5,928 nt of DNA from an uncultured Eubacteriales bacterium. GTDB taxonomy: Bacteria; Bacillota; Clostridia; Christensenellales; Borkfalkiaceae. The notes below the pieces were generated by a model. The model was not told the DNA's origin. It saw nothing but the letters and a program-made list of their open reading frames with translations, and ran no database searches. Shown piece by piece: positions 1-5,890 of this stretch; position 1 is the stretch's first letter, and each line of letters starts with the position of its first letter. The stretch is taken from NCBI GenBank assembly GCA_905210545.1, contig CAJLXC010000063.1:1-5928 (forward strand), in the 5' to 3' direction. Both the position numbers and the translations under genes were made by a program.

Positions 1-344
1 CCTATTAGTATTATCTGAAAGGATGATAGTTTCCTTTTTAGTATTCCCATGCAAAAGCCTCGATTCCGTTTATAGGTATCATAATATCGTATTTTTCATA
101 AAGATAGCATTATGATTCTCGTGAATGGTATTAAGATTGTATAAAGATTACAAGCAATATATATTCATCTTTTCTTTATGAAAAAAGATTCTCGGATAAA
201 TTCCCGTTCCTCCGATTATTGTTTTCCGATAAAAACTTGTCCGCTACAATAAATAATTATAAAAACAGTATAACATGAATATCTGCGATTTGTTACGATT
301 TTATTCTAAAAAAATAAAAAAAACAAAATAGTTTGGAGAAGTAA
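1..344. other. AT-rich intergenic region without a recognisable gene
   Basis: I see no credible coding frame, tRNA, rRNA or known riboswitch here on either strand. The stretch is rich in A and T with short A and T runs. Weak promoter-like elements occur near 238-266 (TTGTCC, then TATAAA-like sequence about 15 bases on), which could drive a short plus-strand transcript through the patch at 345-430. A small hairpin of low stability (ATCTTTT paired with AAAAGAT) lies near 167-189. It may hold upstream regulatory DNA for a gene left of the window, but nothing in the sequence proves this. Confidence 0.6.
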
Positions 345-371
345 ATGAAGGTTTTAGTTATCGTCCGATAG
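345..371 (+). CDS. possible 8-codon leader ORF or start of a decayed gene
   Basis: An ATG at 345 is preceded by a good Shine-Dalgarno sequence, GGAGAAG at 335-341, at a normal distance. The ORF reads MKVLVIVR and then TAG. Such a strong ribosome site ahead of so short a frame suggests either a leader peptide or the start of a gene that was later interrupted. The peptide is rich in Val, Leu and Ile and a terminator-like hairpin follows at 406-430, which would fit attenuation. However, the downstream gene is rubrerythrin, not a branched-chain amino acid gene. The same frame stays open again from 399 after a second stop (TAA at 396-398), which favours gene decay. I do not recognise the protein. 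Confidence 0.25.
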   Translation: MKVLVIVR

Positions 372-398
372 TTTATCGAAAATTACGTAATAAGATAA

Positions 399-531
399 AT
401 CGGAGGGCTTGCCGACGGCGAGCCGTTTTTCGGCAAAATCGACAAAACCCGATTTATACATCGGCAACAACAGTCGTTATCAAGCGCCGGAGATGTTCGT
501 ATATGAAAATCTTTTTAAGTACAATCGATAA
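399..531 (+). pseudogene. coding-like but interrupted stretch, possible gene remnant
   Basis: This patch is clearly richer in G and C than its surroundings and uses codons like those of the real genes nearby. In the frame of the ATG at 345 it reads IGGLADGEPFFGKIDKTRFI from 399. From about 454 the protein-like frame is one base shifted, reading IGNNSRYQAPEMFVYENLF and ending at a TAA at 529-531. That would mean two in-frame stops plus a frameshift relative to an intact gene. I cannot assign a family. Caution: more than one frame is open across this patch, so openness alone proves little, and the patch may instead be a structured leader. Confidence 0.2.
406..430 (+). terminator. hairpin with T run, possible intrinsic terminator
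   Basis: GGCTTGCC (406-413) can pair with GGCGAGCC (417-424), including one T-G wobble, around a three-base GAC loop. It is followed by G and five T (425-430). This is the layout of a rho-independent terminator on the plus strand. No complete gene is seen just upstream, only the 8-codon ORF, so it would end a short RNA or attenuate transcription. A competing small hairpin, GCCG-TTTTT-CGGC at 422-434, overlaps it. The same bases also lie in a coding-like frame, so the structure could be accidental. Confidence 0.35.
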
Positions 532-535
532 AAGG

Positions 536-591
536 TTTATTTTTCTGGGTTTTTTGTTTATAATACATAATATATAAATAATTGACGGAGG
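536..591 (+). promoter_or_regulatory. rubrerythrin promoter and ribosome binding site
   Basis: A perfect -10 box, TATAAT, lies at 559-564. The -35 position at 536-541 (TTTATT) is poor, so the promoter may need an activator or depend on the T-rich upstream DNA. Transcription would start near 571. The Shine-Dalgarno sequence GGAGG at 587-591 is 5 bases before the ATG at 597. That rules out the in-frame TTG at 582 as the start, because it lies upstream of the ribosome site. An AT-rich imperfect inverted repeat (TTATA at 558-562, TATAA at 573-577) overlaps the -10 box and start region and could be an operator, for instance for a PerR-like repressor. Its match to the PerR box is weak. Confidence 0.65.
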
Positions 592-596
592 TATAT

Positions 597-1184
597 ATGT
601 CAGATTGCAAACGAACAGAAAAAAACACGAATTTTAGCGAGGCTCAAAAAACAAAGTACGTCGGAACACAAACGGAAAAGAATCTCGAAGCGGCATTTGC
701 TTGCGAAAGTAAGGCTCGGAACAAATATACGTTTTTTGCTTCAGTTGCAAAAAAGGAGGGATTCGAACAGATTTCCGCACTGTTTCTGAAAACGGCAGAA
801 AACGAAAAAGAACACGCAAAACTTTGGTTTAAGGAGCTGAAAGGCATCGGTGACACCGCCGAAAATCTTTGCGCCGCGGCGGCGGGTGAAAATTACGAGT
901 GGACGGATATGTACGAGGGGTTTGCCCGTACTGCCGAACAAGAGGGGTTTAAGGAGCTTGCGCAAAAATTCCGCCTTGTCGCAGCCATTGAAAAACAGCA
1001 CGAGGAAAGATACCGCGCGCTTCTTAAAAATATCGAGACGGCACAGGTGTTTGAAAAATCTTCCGTTAAAGTTTGGGAATGTCGCAACTGCGGACATATC
1101 GCCGTAGGCGAAAAAGCACCGGAGGTTTGCCCGACGTGCAATCATCCGCAAAGTTATTTCGAGCTGCGTGCGGAAAATTATTAA
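597..1184 (+). CDS. rbr: rubrerythrin, non-haem diiron peroxidase
   Basis: Rubrerythrin reduces hydrogen peroxide to water in the cytoplasm of anaerobes, using electrons from NADH through rubredoxin-type partners. The 195-aa product has the classic two domains. The four-helix ferritin-like domain (about 26-150) carries all expected diiron ligands: E37, the E70-x-x-H73 motif, E98 and E101, and the E132-x-x-H135 motif. The C-terminal rubredoxin-like domain has two Cys pairs, C162/C165 and C178/C181, to bind one iron. Length is close to the family norm of about 190 aa. The canonical protein start (KYVGTQTEKN-like) aligns near residue 20, so there is an extra N-terminal stretch of roughly 17-19 residues. 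The ATG at 597 is chosen because GGAGG lies 5 bases upstream. It is monocistronic, with its own promoter and terminator. PerR control is common for this family in Clostridia but is not shown here. Confidence 0.97.
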   Translation: MSDCKRTEKNTNFSEAQKTKYVGTQTEKNLEAAFACESKARNKYTFFASVAKKEGFEQISALFLKTAENEKEHAKLWFKELKGIGDTAENLCAAAAGENYEWTDMYEGFARTAEQEGFKELAQKFRLVAAIEKQHEERYRALLKNIETAQVFEKSSVKVWECRNCGHIAVGEKAPEVCPTCNHPQSYFELRAENY

Positions 1185-1275
1185 GCAGATAAATATTAAC
1201 GGAAGCAAAAGCAGAACCTGCCGCCACTTGCGGAGCGGGAAAAGATTGTTTGCCCGAAATCAGTTAAAAATCGAC

Positions 1276-1310
1276 AAAACAGACCGAAAAACGACGTTCG
1301 GTCTGTTTTT
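1276..1310 (+). terminator. strong intrinsic terminator after rubrerythrin
   Basis: AAAACAGACCGAA (1276-1288) pairs perfectly with TTCGGTCTGTTTT (1297-1309) around an eight-base loop, and the right arm runs into five T (1306-1310). It lies 91 bases after the rubrerythrin stop and ends that transcript. The A-rich left arm gives a T run on the other strand too, so it may work in both directions, although no minus-strand gene needs it here. Confidence 0.9.
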
Positions 1311-1551
1311 ATGTTATAATCCTTCTTTAAGAAGTTTAAAATCGATAGCGGCAAAACAATAGCAGACGTATCGCCAAAACCGTTTTATAACGTTTTTCAG
1401 AAAAGATATATTCTAAATATAACACTTAATTTGCGCGACAACAATCACGTGTTTTGTAATAATGAGCAAAAATCGACACCTGATTTGCAAGAGTTTTTAA
1501 AAAAAATTAATTTTAGTTGATAATTGTTTTTAAGGATAGTAAAATACTCAT
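1311..1551 (+). promoter_or_regulatory. spacer with the araC-family gene promoter
   Basis: No gene is seen in this AT-rich spacer. Its right end holds the best promoter in the window: TTGATA at 1517-1522, a 17-base spacer, and TAAAAT at 1540-1545, each 5 of 6 to consensus. The predicted RNA start is about 1552, which is the A of the regulator's ATG. Further left are a CACGTG palindrome at 1446-1451 and a weak hairpin, CGTT-TTAT-AACG, near 1380-1391. Either could be an operator or chance. A possible Shine-Dalgarno sequence, AAGGA at 1532-1536, sits between the -35 and -10 boxes and is 15 bases from the ATG. Confidence 0.7.
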
Positions 1552-2364
1552 ATGAAAATATATAACGATAAACACGATAAAATCGCAAAACCTACTAAAC
1601 GCACTTTTTCGGTCGTTTCCGTGGGGCAGGTGCGTTACGACGTTATCGGAGATGCAACGACCATTCGTCCTAACGGCAGGCACGACTATTCGCTGTACTT
1701 TGTTGAAAACGGCGTTGTGTATTTCGATAAAAAAACGAAAGTCGAAAAGAATCAAGTTTTTTTATACGACGCGTTTACGCCGCAGTATTACGAAACGTTT
1801 GTGCAGGATAATTTTTCTTATTATTATCTTCATTTTACCGGCGCGGATTTAAAAACCGTGTTGCGAGAACTGAACGTTATAGAAAAAACCGTATATAGCG
1901 TGCGCGGGGAAGCGATAAAAGCGTTATTTTTAAAACTTCTGTCAATTTACGGGTTGAACGACGCGTTTTCCGTACTTAAAAGCGAACGGTACGTGAACGA
2001 ACTTGTTTCCGTAATCGCAGAAAGCTTCGAAGATGATAAAAGGAAAGCGACTAATCTTTTTATAGTAACCGATTATATGGAGCATAATTACGGCGCTCCG
2101 TATTCCGCCGCCAAATTTGCGAAAATGCTTAACGTAAGCGTAAGCGGGTTTAACCATTTGTTTAAAAAAGAATTAGGGGTTGCGCCGAAAGAATATTACA
2201 TCAAAATAAGGCTTAAAGCGGCAGAACAGCTTTTAAAGTATACCGATAAACCCGTAAAGCGGGTTGCTAAATCGGTCGGGTATGATAACGAAGTGTACTT
2301 TTATAGACTGTTCGTAAAAAAATACGGTGTATCGCCGAGAGAATATAGGAAAAGGAACGTATAA
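1552..2364 (+). CDS. AraC-family transcriptional regulator
   Basis: A 270-aa DNA-binding regulator of the AraC/XylS family, which usually senses a sugar or related metabolite and activates nearby genes. The N-terminal part (about 20-100) looks like the cupin-type sensing domain, with an RHDY motif at 43-46 followed by beta-strand-rich sequence. The C-terminal part (about 165-270) has the two helix-turn-helix units. The first is SAAKFAKMLNVSVSGFNHLF from 185. The second is about 235-255, starting VKRVAKSVGYDNEVYFYRLF, and is followed by the family's KKYGVSPREYR ending. Length is typical. The ATG at 1552 is the only reasonable start, but it has no well-placed ribosome site. The stop is one base before the transporter start, so both genes form an operon. 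The ligand and targets cannot be read from the sequence. The transporter and the GH95 glycosidase are natural candidates (inference). Confidence 0.95.
   Translation: MKIYNDKHDKIAKPTKRTFSVVSVGQVRYDVIGDATTIRPNGRHDYSLYFVENGVVYFDKKTKVEKNQVFLYDAFTPQYYETFVQDNFSYYYLHFTGADLKTVLRELNVIEKTVYSVRGEAIKALFLKLLSIYGLNDAFSVLKSERYVNELVSVIAESFEDDKRKATNLFIVTDYMEHNYGAPYSAAKFAKMLNVSVSGFNHLFKKELGVAPKEYYIKIRLKAAEQLLKYTDKPVKRVAKSVGYDNEVYFYRLFVKKYGVSPREYRKRNV
2347..2356 (+). promoter_or_regulatory. ribosome binding site inside the regulator's 3' end
   Basis: AGGAAAAGGA lies within the last codons of the AraC-family gene, 9 bases before the GTG at 2366. It decides the transporter's start and implies translational coupling, since ribosomes finishing the regulator end one base before the next start. 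Confidence 0.75.
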
Positions 2365-2365
2365 A

Positions 2366-3322
2366 GTGGGTTACTTATGTCTGGCAGGCGCGGTTGCGCT
2401 CGGTGCGATGAAGGGTGCGTTTGGCAAAAAAGTCAGTTTTTATGTGAAAAACGCGCTCGATTCGCTGTTTTTTAACTTTATAAGAATGTTTTTATGCGTT
2501 GCGTGCGGCGCGGTTATGGTGGTTTTGAGTGGCGCGGGCGGATTTAAAGTCGACGGACTTACGATAAGCTTAGCCATTTTAAACGGCGTTTTGCAAGCCG
2601 TGTTCGTATGCGTATGGATAATGGCGGTAAAAAATGTTTCTTACGTTATGCTGGACGTTTTTGCGCTCCTTTCCGCAATCATACCGACTGTCGGTTGCCG
2701 TATTATGTATTCGACGAAAAGTACCTTTTTCGAACTTGCGGGTTTTGCGGTTTTAATAGTTGCGGCATTATTGCTTGCAAGTTATAATGCAAAACTAAAA
2801 GGCAGTTTTTCGCTTAAAACGACCGCTTTATTATTACTCAATTTTCTTGCTCAAGGATTTATGGATTTTTGTATGCAAGTTTTTAAGCGCAGCGGCGCGA
2901 CGGGCTCTAACGCGGCTTTTAATTTTTATACGTTTATTTTTACCGCCGTATGCCTTGCGGGGATTTATACTGTTTTAACCTTTTTCAGGAAACGTGGCGA
3001 AGACAAAAAGTATCTTGTTTCTTTCGGCGAACAGCTTGCTGCAGAAGCGGGCGTGCTTAAAAAGGTATTCGTTTTTATCGCGCTTATGGCGGTCTGCTTA
3101 TTTTTTAACAGTTACCTGACGACCATTGCGAGCGGATTGCTTTCGCCGTCCGTTTTGTCGCCGTTAAGGTCGGGGCTTGCACTCATTTTATCGACGGTTA
3201 TCGCGTGGTGTTATAAAGAAAAGCCTTCGGTAAAGTCTGTCGCAGGGACGATTATAGCTTTCGGCGGGTTAATCGTTATGAACGCACCGATGATATTCGG
3301 CATACCTGCAATCGGGTTATGA
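2366..3322 (+). CDS. DMT/EamA-type membrane transporter, ten predicted helices
   Basis: A 318-aa integral membrane protein that looks like a member of the drug/metabolite transporter superfamily, which carries small molecules such as amino acids, sugars or nucleotide-linked compounds. Ten hydrophobic segments can be read at about 2-19, 33-55, 66-88, 91-115, 121-140, 150-173, 185-207, 232-256, 262-283 and 288-310, matching the usual 5+5 layout. The segment ending LSPLRSGLALILS, near 264-276, and the last helix (SVAGTIIAFGGLIVMN) are typical of the family's second repeat. A charged loop of about 25 residues (208-232) separates helices 7 and 8. I chose the GTG at 2366, one base after the regulator's stop, because AGGAAAAGGA at 2347-2356 lies 9 bases upstream. 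The GTG at 2327 in the same frame would overlap the regulator, and the ATG at 2408 would remove most of helix 1. The substrate is unknown. Pairing with an AraC regulator hints at a sugar or amino acid. Confidence 0.88.
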   Translation: MGYLCLAGAVALGAMKGAFGKKVSFYVKNALDSLFFNFIRMFLCVACGAVMVVLSGAGGFKVDGLTISLAILNGVLQAVFVCVWIMAVKNVSYVMLDVFALLSAIIPTVGCRIMYSTKSTFFELAGFAVLIVAALLLASYNAKLKGSFSLKTTALLLLNFLAQGFMDFCMQVFKRSGATGSNAAFNFYTFIFTAVCLAGIYTVLTFFRKRGEDKKYLVSFGEQLAAEAGVLKKVFVFIALMAVCLFFNSYLTTIASGLLSPSVLSPLRSGLALILSTVIAWCYKEKPSVKSVAGTIIAFGGLIVMNAPMIFGIPAIGL

Positions 3323-3378
3323 TACAACGGAAAACGGCAGAATGTTTTTTTATCGTTGATGAAGTCGTATGCAATTCG
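3323..3378. other. short convergent spacer without a clear terminator
   Basis: The transporter and the glycosidase end tail to tail only 56 bases apart. A run of seven T at about 3342-3348 could help end the plus-strand transcript. A distant five-base match (CAACG with CGTTG) could form a weak stem around it. No GC-rich hairpin followed by T is seen in either direction, so the two transcripts may overlap into each other's 3' ends. Confidence 0.45.
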
Positions 3379-5694
3379 TCAGATCAAAGTTCGGCTGCCG
3401 CAAGCCTTGCCCGGGAAAGAATAGCGTTTCTTTACGCCTTGTCTTATAACCGTGACGTCCGAAAATCCGCAGGGTAAGTCAATCGGCAGGGAAGAAGACG
3501 TTTTTACTTTAAGAACGCCTTTGGTTCTGTTCCAGTCGATAGATACCGTTCCGTCGATTACCCTTAAATTTTTAACATTGCCGCGGATAAAACGGTCGGG
3601 CAGGGCGGGTAAAATCTCCGTTTTGCCGTTGGTGCAGTGTATCAACATTTCCTGAACGGCTGACAGAAAGCCCATATTCGCGTCTAACTGGACGGTACAC
3701 GCGTCGCCTACGTGCATACTTAAACCCATTCCTCTCCAGTCGTTGTGAACGGTAAAAAAGTTTTTCATCAAATCGCCCTTAATTAAAAATTTAAGACAGT
3801 TAAAAGCTTTGTTTCCGTCTTTAAGTCTGCAATACAGGCTCGAAAGATGCGTCAGCGACCACCCGCTCTGATGCTGAAGACCGTTAGCGGTTCTCTTTTC
3901 AATAGCCGTGGCGCAAGCGTCGTAAAACGGGTTTTCTTCTGTTATTTCGTCGCCCGGCCACAGCGGATATAAATGCGAAAAATGCCTGTGGTCATGGTTT
4001 TCCTTAAAATTCTTATAACACCATTCTTTCAACGCTCCGTCTTCCGTTTCGTAATCGGGTAATCCGTTCAGAATTTTTTCGAGTTTTTCCTTTTCCTCGA
4101 CGGGGATTTCGGCAATCTTGCTTAAACGAATATAATTATTTATGACTTCTTTTATAAGGGCAACGTCCATAGCGGCGTTAATTGCGGAAGGCATAGGATG
4201 AGAGAGAGTATCTCCTTCGTTTATGAAGTTTGCGGGCGAGTTTTCGGGGGAAACCGAAGGGTAGACTTCCGCTTTGTTTCCGTTAAAATATATAAAATCG
4301 GAATAAAAAAGGCATACTTCTTTCAGGAACGGCAAGGCTCTTGTTTTAAGGAATTTTTCGTCGCGGGTGTAATCGTAATATTTGCAATAAAAGCTCGCAA
4401 TCCACGCGCCCGCGCCCGTCCAGTTGACGATTACCGGCACGTTTACCGCAACCGAACCCATACCGGGGCAACTGTATGCGTGTATCGCAATGCCTCTGCA
4501 CCCGAAAAGCCTTTTTGCGGCTATTCTGTATTCTTCTATGGAATTTTCGAAATAATCGAACACGGGCAGCAGAGAGTTTATTAAATTTCCGTTGAAAACG
4601 TGTTCGTAAATAAGTTCGAGGTTTTCGTTAAGAACGTTTTGCGCCCACACCGCGGAATAGTCTCCGCACCATATTCCGTATTGAGAAAAAGGAAGCCCCT
4701 TTTCCGCCGTGCCGCTTATAAACAAGTATCTTCCGAATCGATACAGCTTTTCTATCAATTCCGCGGAAACTTCGTCTTTCTGAACGGATAAAAGCAATTC
4801 CTCGTTGGAATGCGGTTTGCCTCGGTATAAGTTCAGGTCGGTGCCGTTGTAAAGTTTTGCAAACGCCTTTGAATGGAGAGAGAATTCTGCTTCGTATCCG
4901 CGGGAAGAACGAAGAACGCTTAATAAGGCGTTTCCGTCGAATTTTTTTTCGTTTGCAACCGCTTTTAATAAGACGGTGATGGTTTTCGCATTTTTTACGC
5001 TTATCGCGTCGTGAAGCGTAATACGTTCGCCGTCGGTTTTAATCAAGGCGACGCAACCGAAATATTTATCGTCCGAATTTTTGCCCGAAAACGCTATATG
5101 ATCGTTTTCCGCCGCGGAATTTATGCCCGGGTTGATTTCTTCCGGGCAGGGGAATCTGCTGTCGGTATCGTCTCTTTTCGATAATGAAAAAGAAAAATTA
5201 TCGGCTTTTTCGCAAGTGATTTGCAAATAAGCAACGTCGTTCAACTGAGAAACGAAAGCTTTCTTTTGATACTTTACGCCGTTTTTAATCCAGGAAGAAC
5301 TTATCTCGCCGACGGACGTGTCGAGTTTTCTGACGTAATCAGTAAAATATCCGCCGTTTTCCGCGGTAACGTTGAGTTGGCACAGCGGCATCGGGACGGA
5401 ACAGCTTCCGTCATACCCTTTTGCCTTCAATTCGTCGCAAATCAATCCGTCGGCTTTTTTAAACTCGTTGTTTTTGCGCAAAACCCGCATTTCTTTCAGT
5501 TTATACGAAACGTCGGGTAATTCGGCTTTTTTAAGTCCGTACCATAAGTCTGTGCGCGTGATAACGAAAAAATCGTTGCATATCGCACCGATCGTATTTA
5601 TGCCGGTTTTTCCGTTGCCTGCGCAAAAGCCTTCTCTCCAGAGATTTTTATGCCATTCGGCGGGGTAATAAGAATAAATTATCTGAGTATTCAT
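3379..5694 (-). CDS. GH95 family glycosidase, alpha-L-fucosidase-like
   Basis: A 771-aa glycoside hydrolase of family 95, whose known members release alpha-1,2-linked L-fucose, or in some cases alpha-L-galactose, by an inverting mechanism. The N-terminal beta domain (about 1-280) has the family's AGNGKTG motif at 25-31. The alpha/alpha barrel (about 310-690) carries SPEN at 482-485 with the likely general acid E484, DHRHFSHLYPLWPGDEI from 568, SGWSL at 610-614, and QLDANMG at 669-675 with the likely base-side D671. The tail has LPALP at 695-699 and a closing beta domain. Length is normal. There is no signal peptide or anchor, so it should act in the cytoplasm on imported sugars. The ATG at 5694 is chosen because GGAAG lies 6 bases upstream; the upstream TTG at 5739 has no such site. 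The usual NIN...MNYW motif is altered near 354-361, so the substrate may differ from fucose. Confidence 0.9.
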   Translation of the reverse strand: MNTQIIYSYYPAEWHKNLWREGFCAGNGKTGINTIGAICNDFFVITRTDLWYGLKKAELPDVSYKLKEMRVLRKNNEFKKADGLICDELKAKGYDGSCSVPMPLCQLNVTAENGGYFTDYVRKLDTSVGEISSSWIKNGVKYQKKAFVSQLNDVAYLQITCEKADNFSFSLSKRDDTDSRFPCPEEINPGINSAAENDHIAFSGKNSDDKYFGCVALIKTDGERITLHDAISVKNAKTITVLLKAVANEKKFDGNALLSVLRSSRGYEAEFSLHSKAFAKLYNGTDLNLYRGKPHSNEELLLSVQKDEVSAELIEKLYRFGRYLFISGTAEKGLPFSQYGIWCGDYSAVWAQNVLNENLELIYEHVFNGNLINSLLPVFDYFENSIEEYRIAAKRLFGCRGIAIHAYSCPGMGSVAVNVPVIVNWTGAGAWIASFYCKYYDYTRDEKFLKTRALPFLKEVCLFYSDFIYFNGNKAEVYPSVSPENSPANFINEGDTLSHPMPSAINAAMDVALIKEVINNYIRLSKIAEIPVEEKEKLEKILNGLPDYETEDGALKEWCYKNFKENHDHRHFSHLYPLWPGDEITEENPFYDACATAIEKRTANGLQHQSGWSLTHLSSLYCRLKDGNKAFNCLKFLIKGDLMKNFFTVHNDWRGMGLSMHVGDACTVQLDANMGFLSAVQEMLIHCTNGKTEILPALPDRFIRGNVKNLRVIDGTVSIDWNRTKGVLKVKTSSSLPIDLPCGFSDVTVIRQGVKKRYSFPGKACGSRTLI

Positions 5695-5870
5695 AGTGTT
5701 CTTCCGTTTAATATTTATAACTCTATCGTGAAAAAGCAAATCCCGATGAAAATTCTCGTGTCGTATAAACCTTATAATAGTGTTTTATATCGGGCGCTTA
5801 TATAGCCGCGACAATTTCCTGATTTTAATATATTATAACACCGCCGCAAAAATAACGGTATGGATAATAT
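5695..5870 (-). promoter_or_regulatory. upstream region and likely promoter of the GH95 gene
   Basis: On the minus strand an extended -10 element, TGTTATAAT, covers 5840 down to 5832; the -35 position is poor, as is usual for extended -10 promoters. RNA would start near 5825, giving a leader of about 130 bases. A second TA-rich element closer to the gene (TTATAAATATT, about 5720-5710) could be another promoter but lacks a good -35. The ribosome site is GGAAG, 6 bases before the ATG at 5694. The leader contains an inverted repeat, CCCGAT at 5742-5747 with ATCGGG at 5789-5794. Confidence 0.5.
5742..5794. repeat. inverted repeat in the GH95 leader
   Basis: CCCGATGAAAA (5742-5752) faces TTTTATATCGGG (5783-5794). 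Six outer and four inner base pairs can form, with a small internal mismatch and about 30 bases between. It could fold in the leader RNA or be a spaced operator for a dimeric repressor. No known riboswitch family is recognised. Confidence 0.35.
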
Positions 5871-5890
5871 TTGAATTTAATGGATTAAAA
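5860..5890 (+). repeat. direct repeat pair between divergent promoters
   Basis: ATGGATAATAT at 5860-5870 and ATGGATTAAAA at 5880-5890 agree at 8 of 11 positions and start exactly 20 bases apart, close to two helical turns. Direct repeats at this spacing are typical of AraC-family binding sites. They lie beside the GH95 promoter and inside the plus-strand promoter region, where an activator would sit. AT-rich DNA can give such matches by chance. Confidence 0.3.

Noticed and set aside
1..344. CRISPR array, tRNA or known riboswitch in the left intergenic DNA
   Set aside because: No regularly spaced repeats, cloverleaf or conserved riboswitch core could be seen by eye.
582..596. TTG at 582 as an upstream start for rubrerythrin
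   Set aside because: It lies before the GGAGG ribosome site, which is correctly spaced for the ATG at 597.
741..1208. Long minus-strand open frame across rubrerythrin
   Set aside because: It is a shadow of the rubrerythrin gene, with no ribosome site and a composition that reflects the opposite strand; the plus-strand protein has all family motifs.
1168..1362. 64-codon plus-strand frame after rubrerythrin
   Set aside because: It overlaps the end of rbr and runs straight through the strong terminator at 1276-1310; no ribosome site and no recognisable domain.
2327..2365. GTG at 2327 as the transporter start
   Set aside because: It would overlap the regulator by 38 bases and add a charged tail before helix 1; the GTG at 2366 has a better placed ribosome site.
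4198..4584. 128-codon plus-strand frame inside the GH95 gene
   Set aside because: Antisense shadow of a well-supported catalytic domain; basic and repetitive composition with no domain signature.
5221..5668. Two overlapping plus-strand frames near the 5' end of the GH95 gene
   Set aside because: Both are antisense to the conserved N-terminal domain and have no ribosome site or family features.
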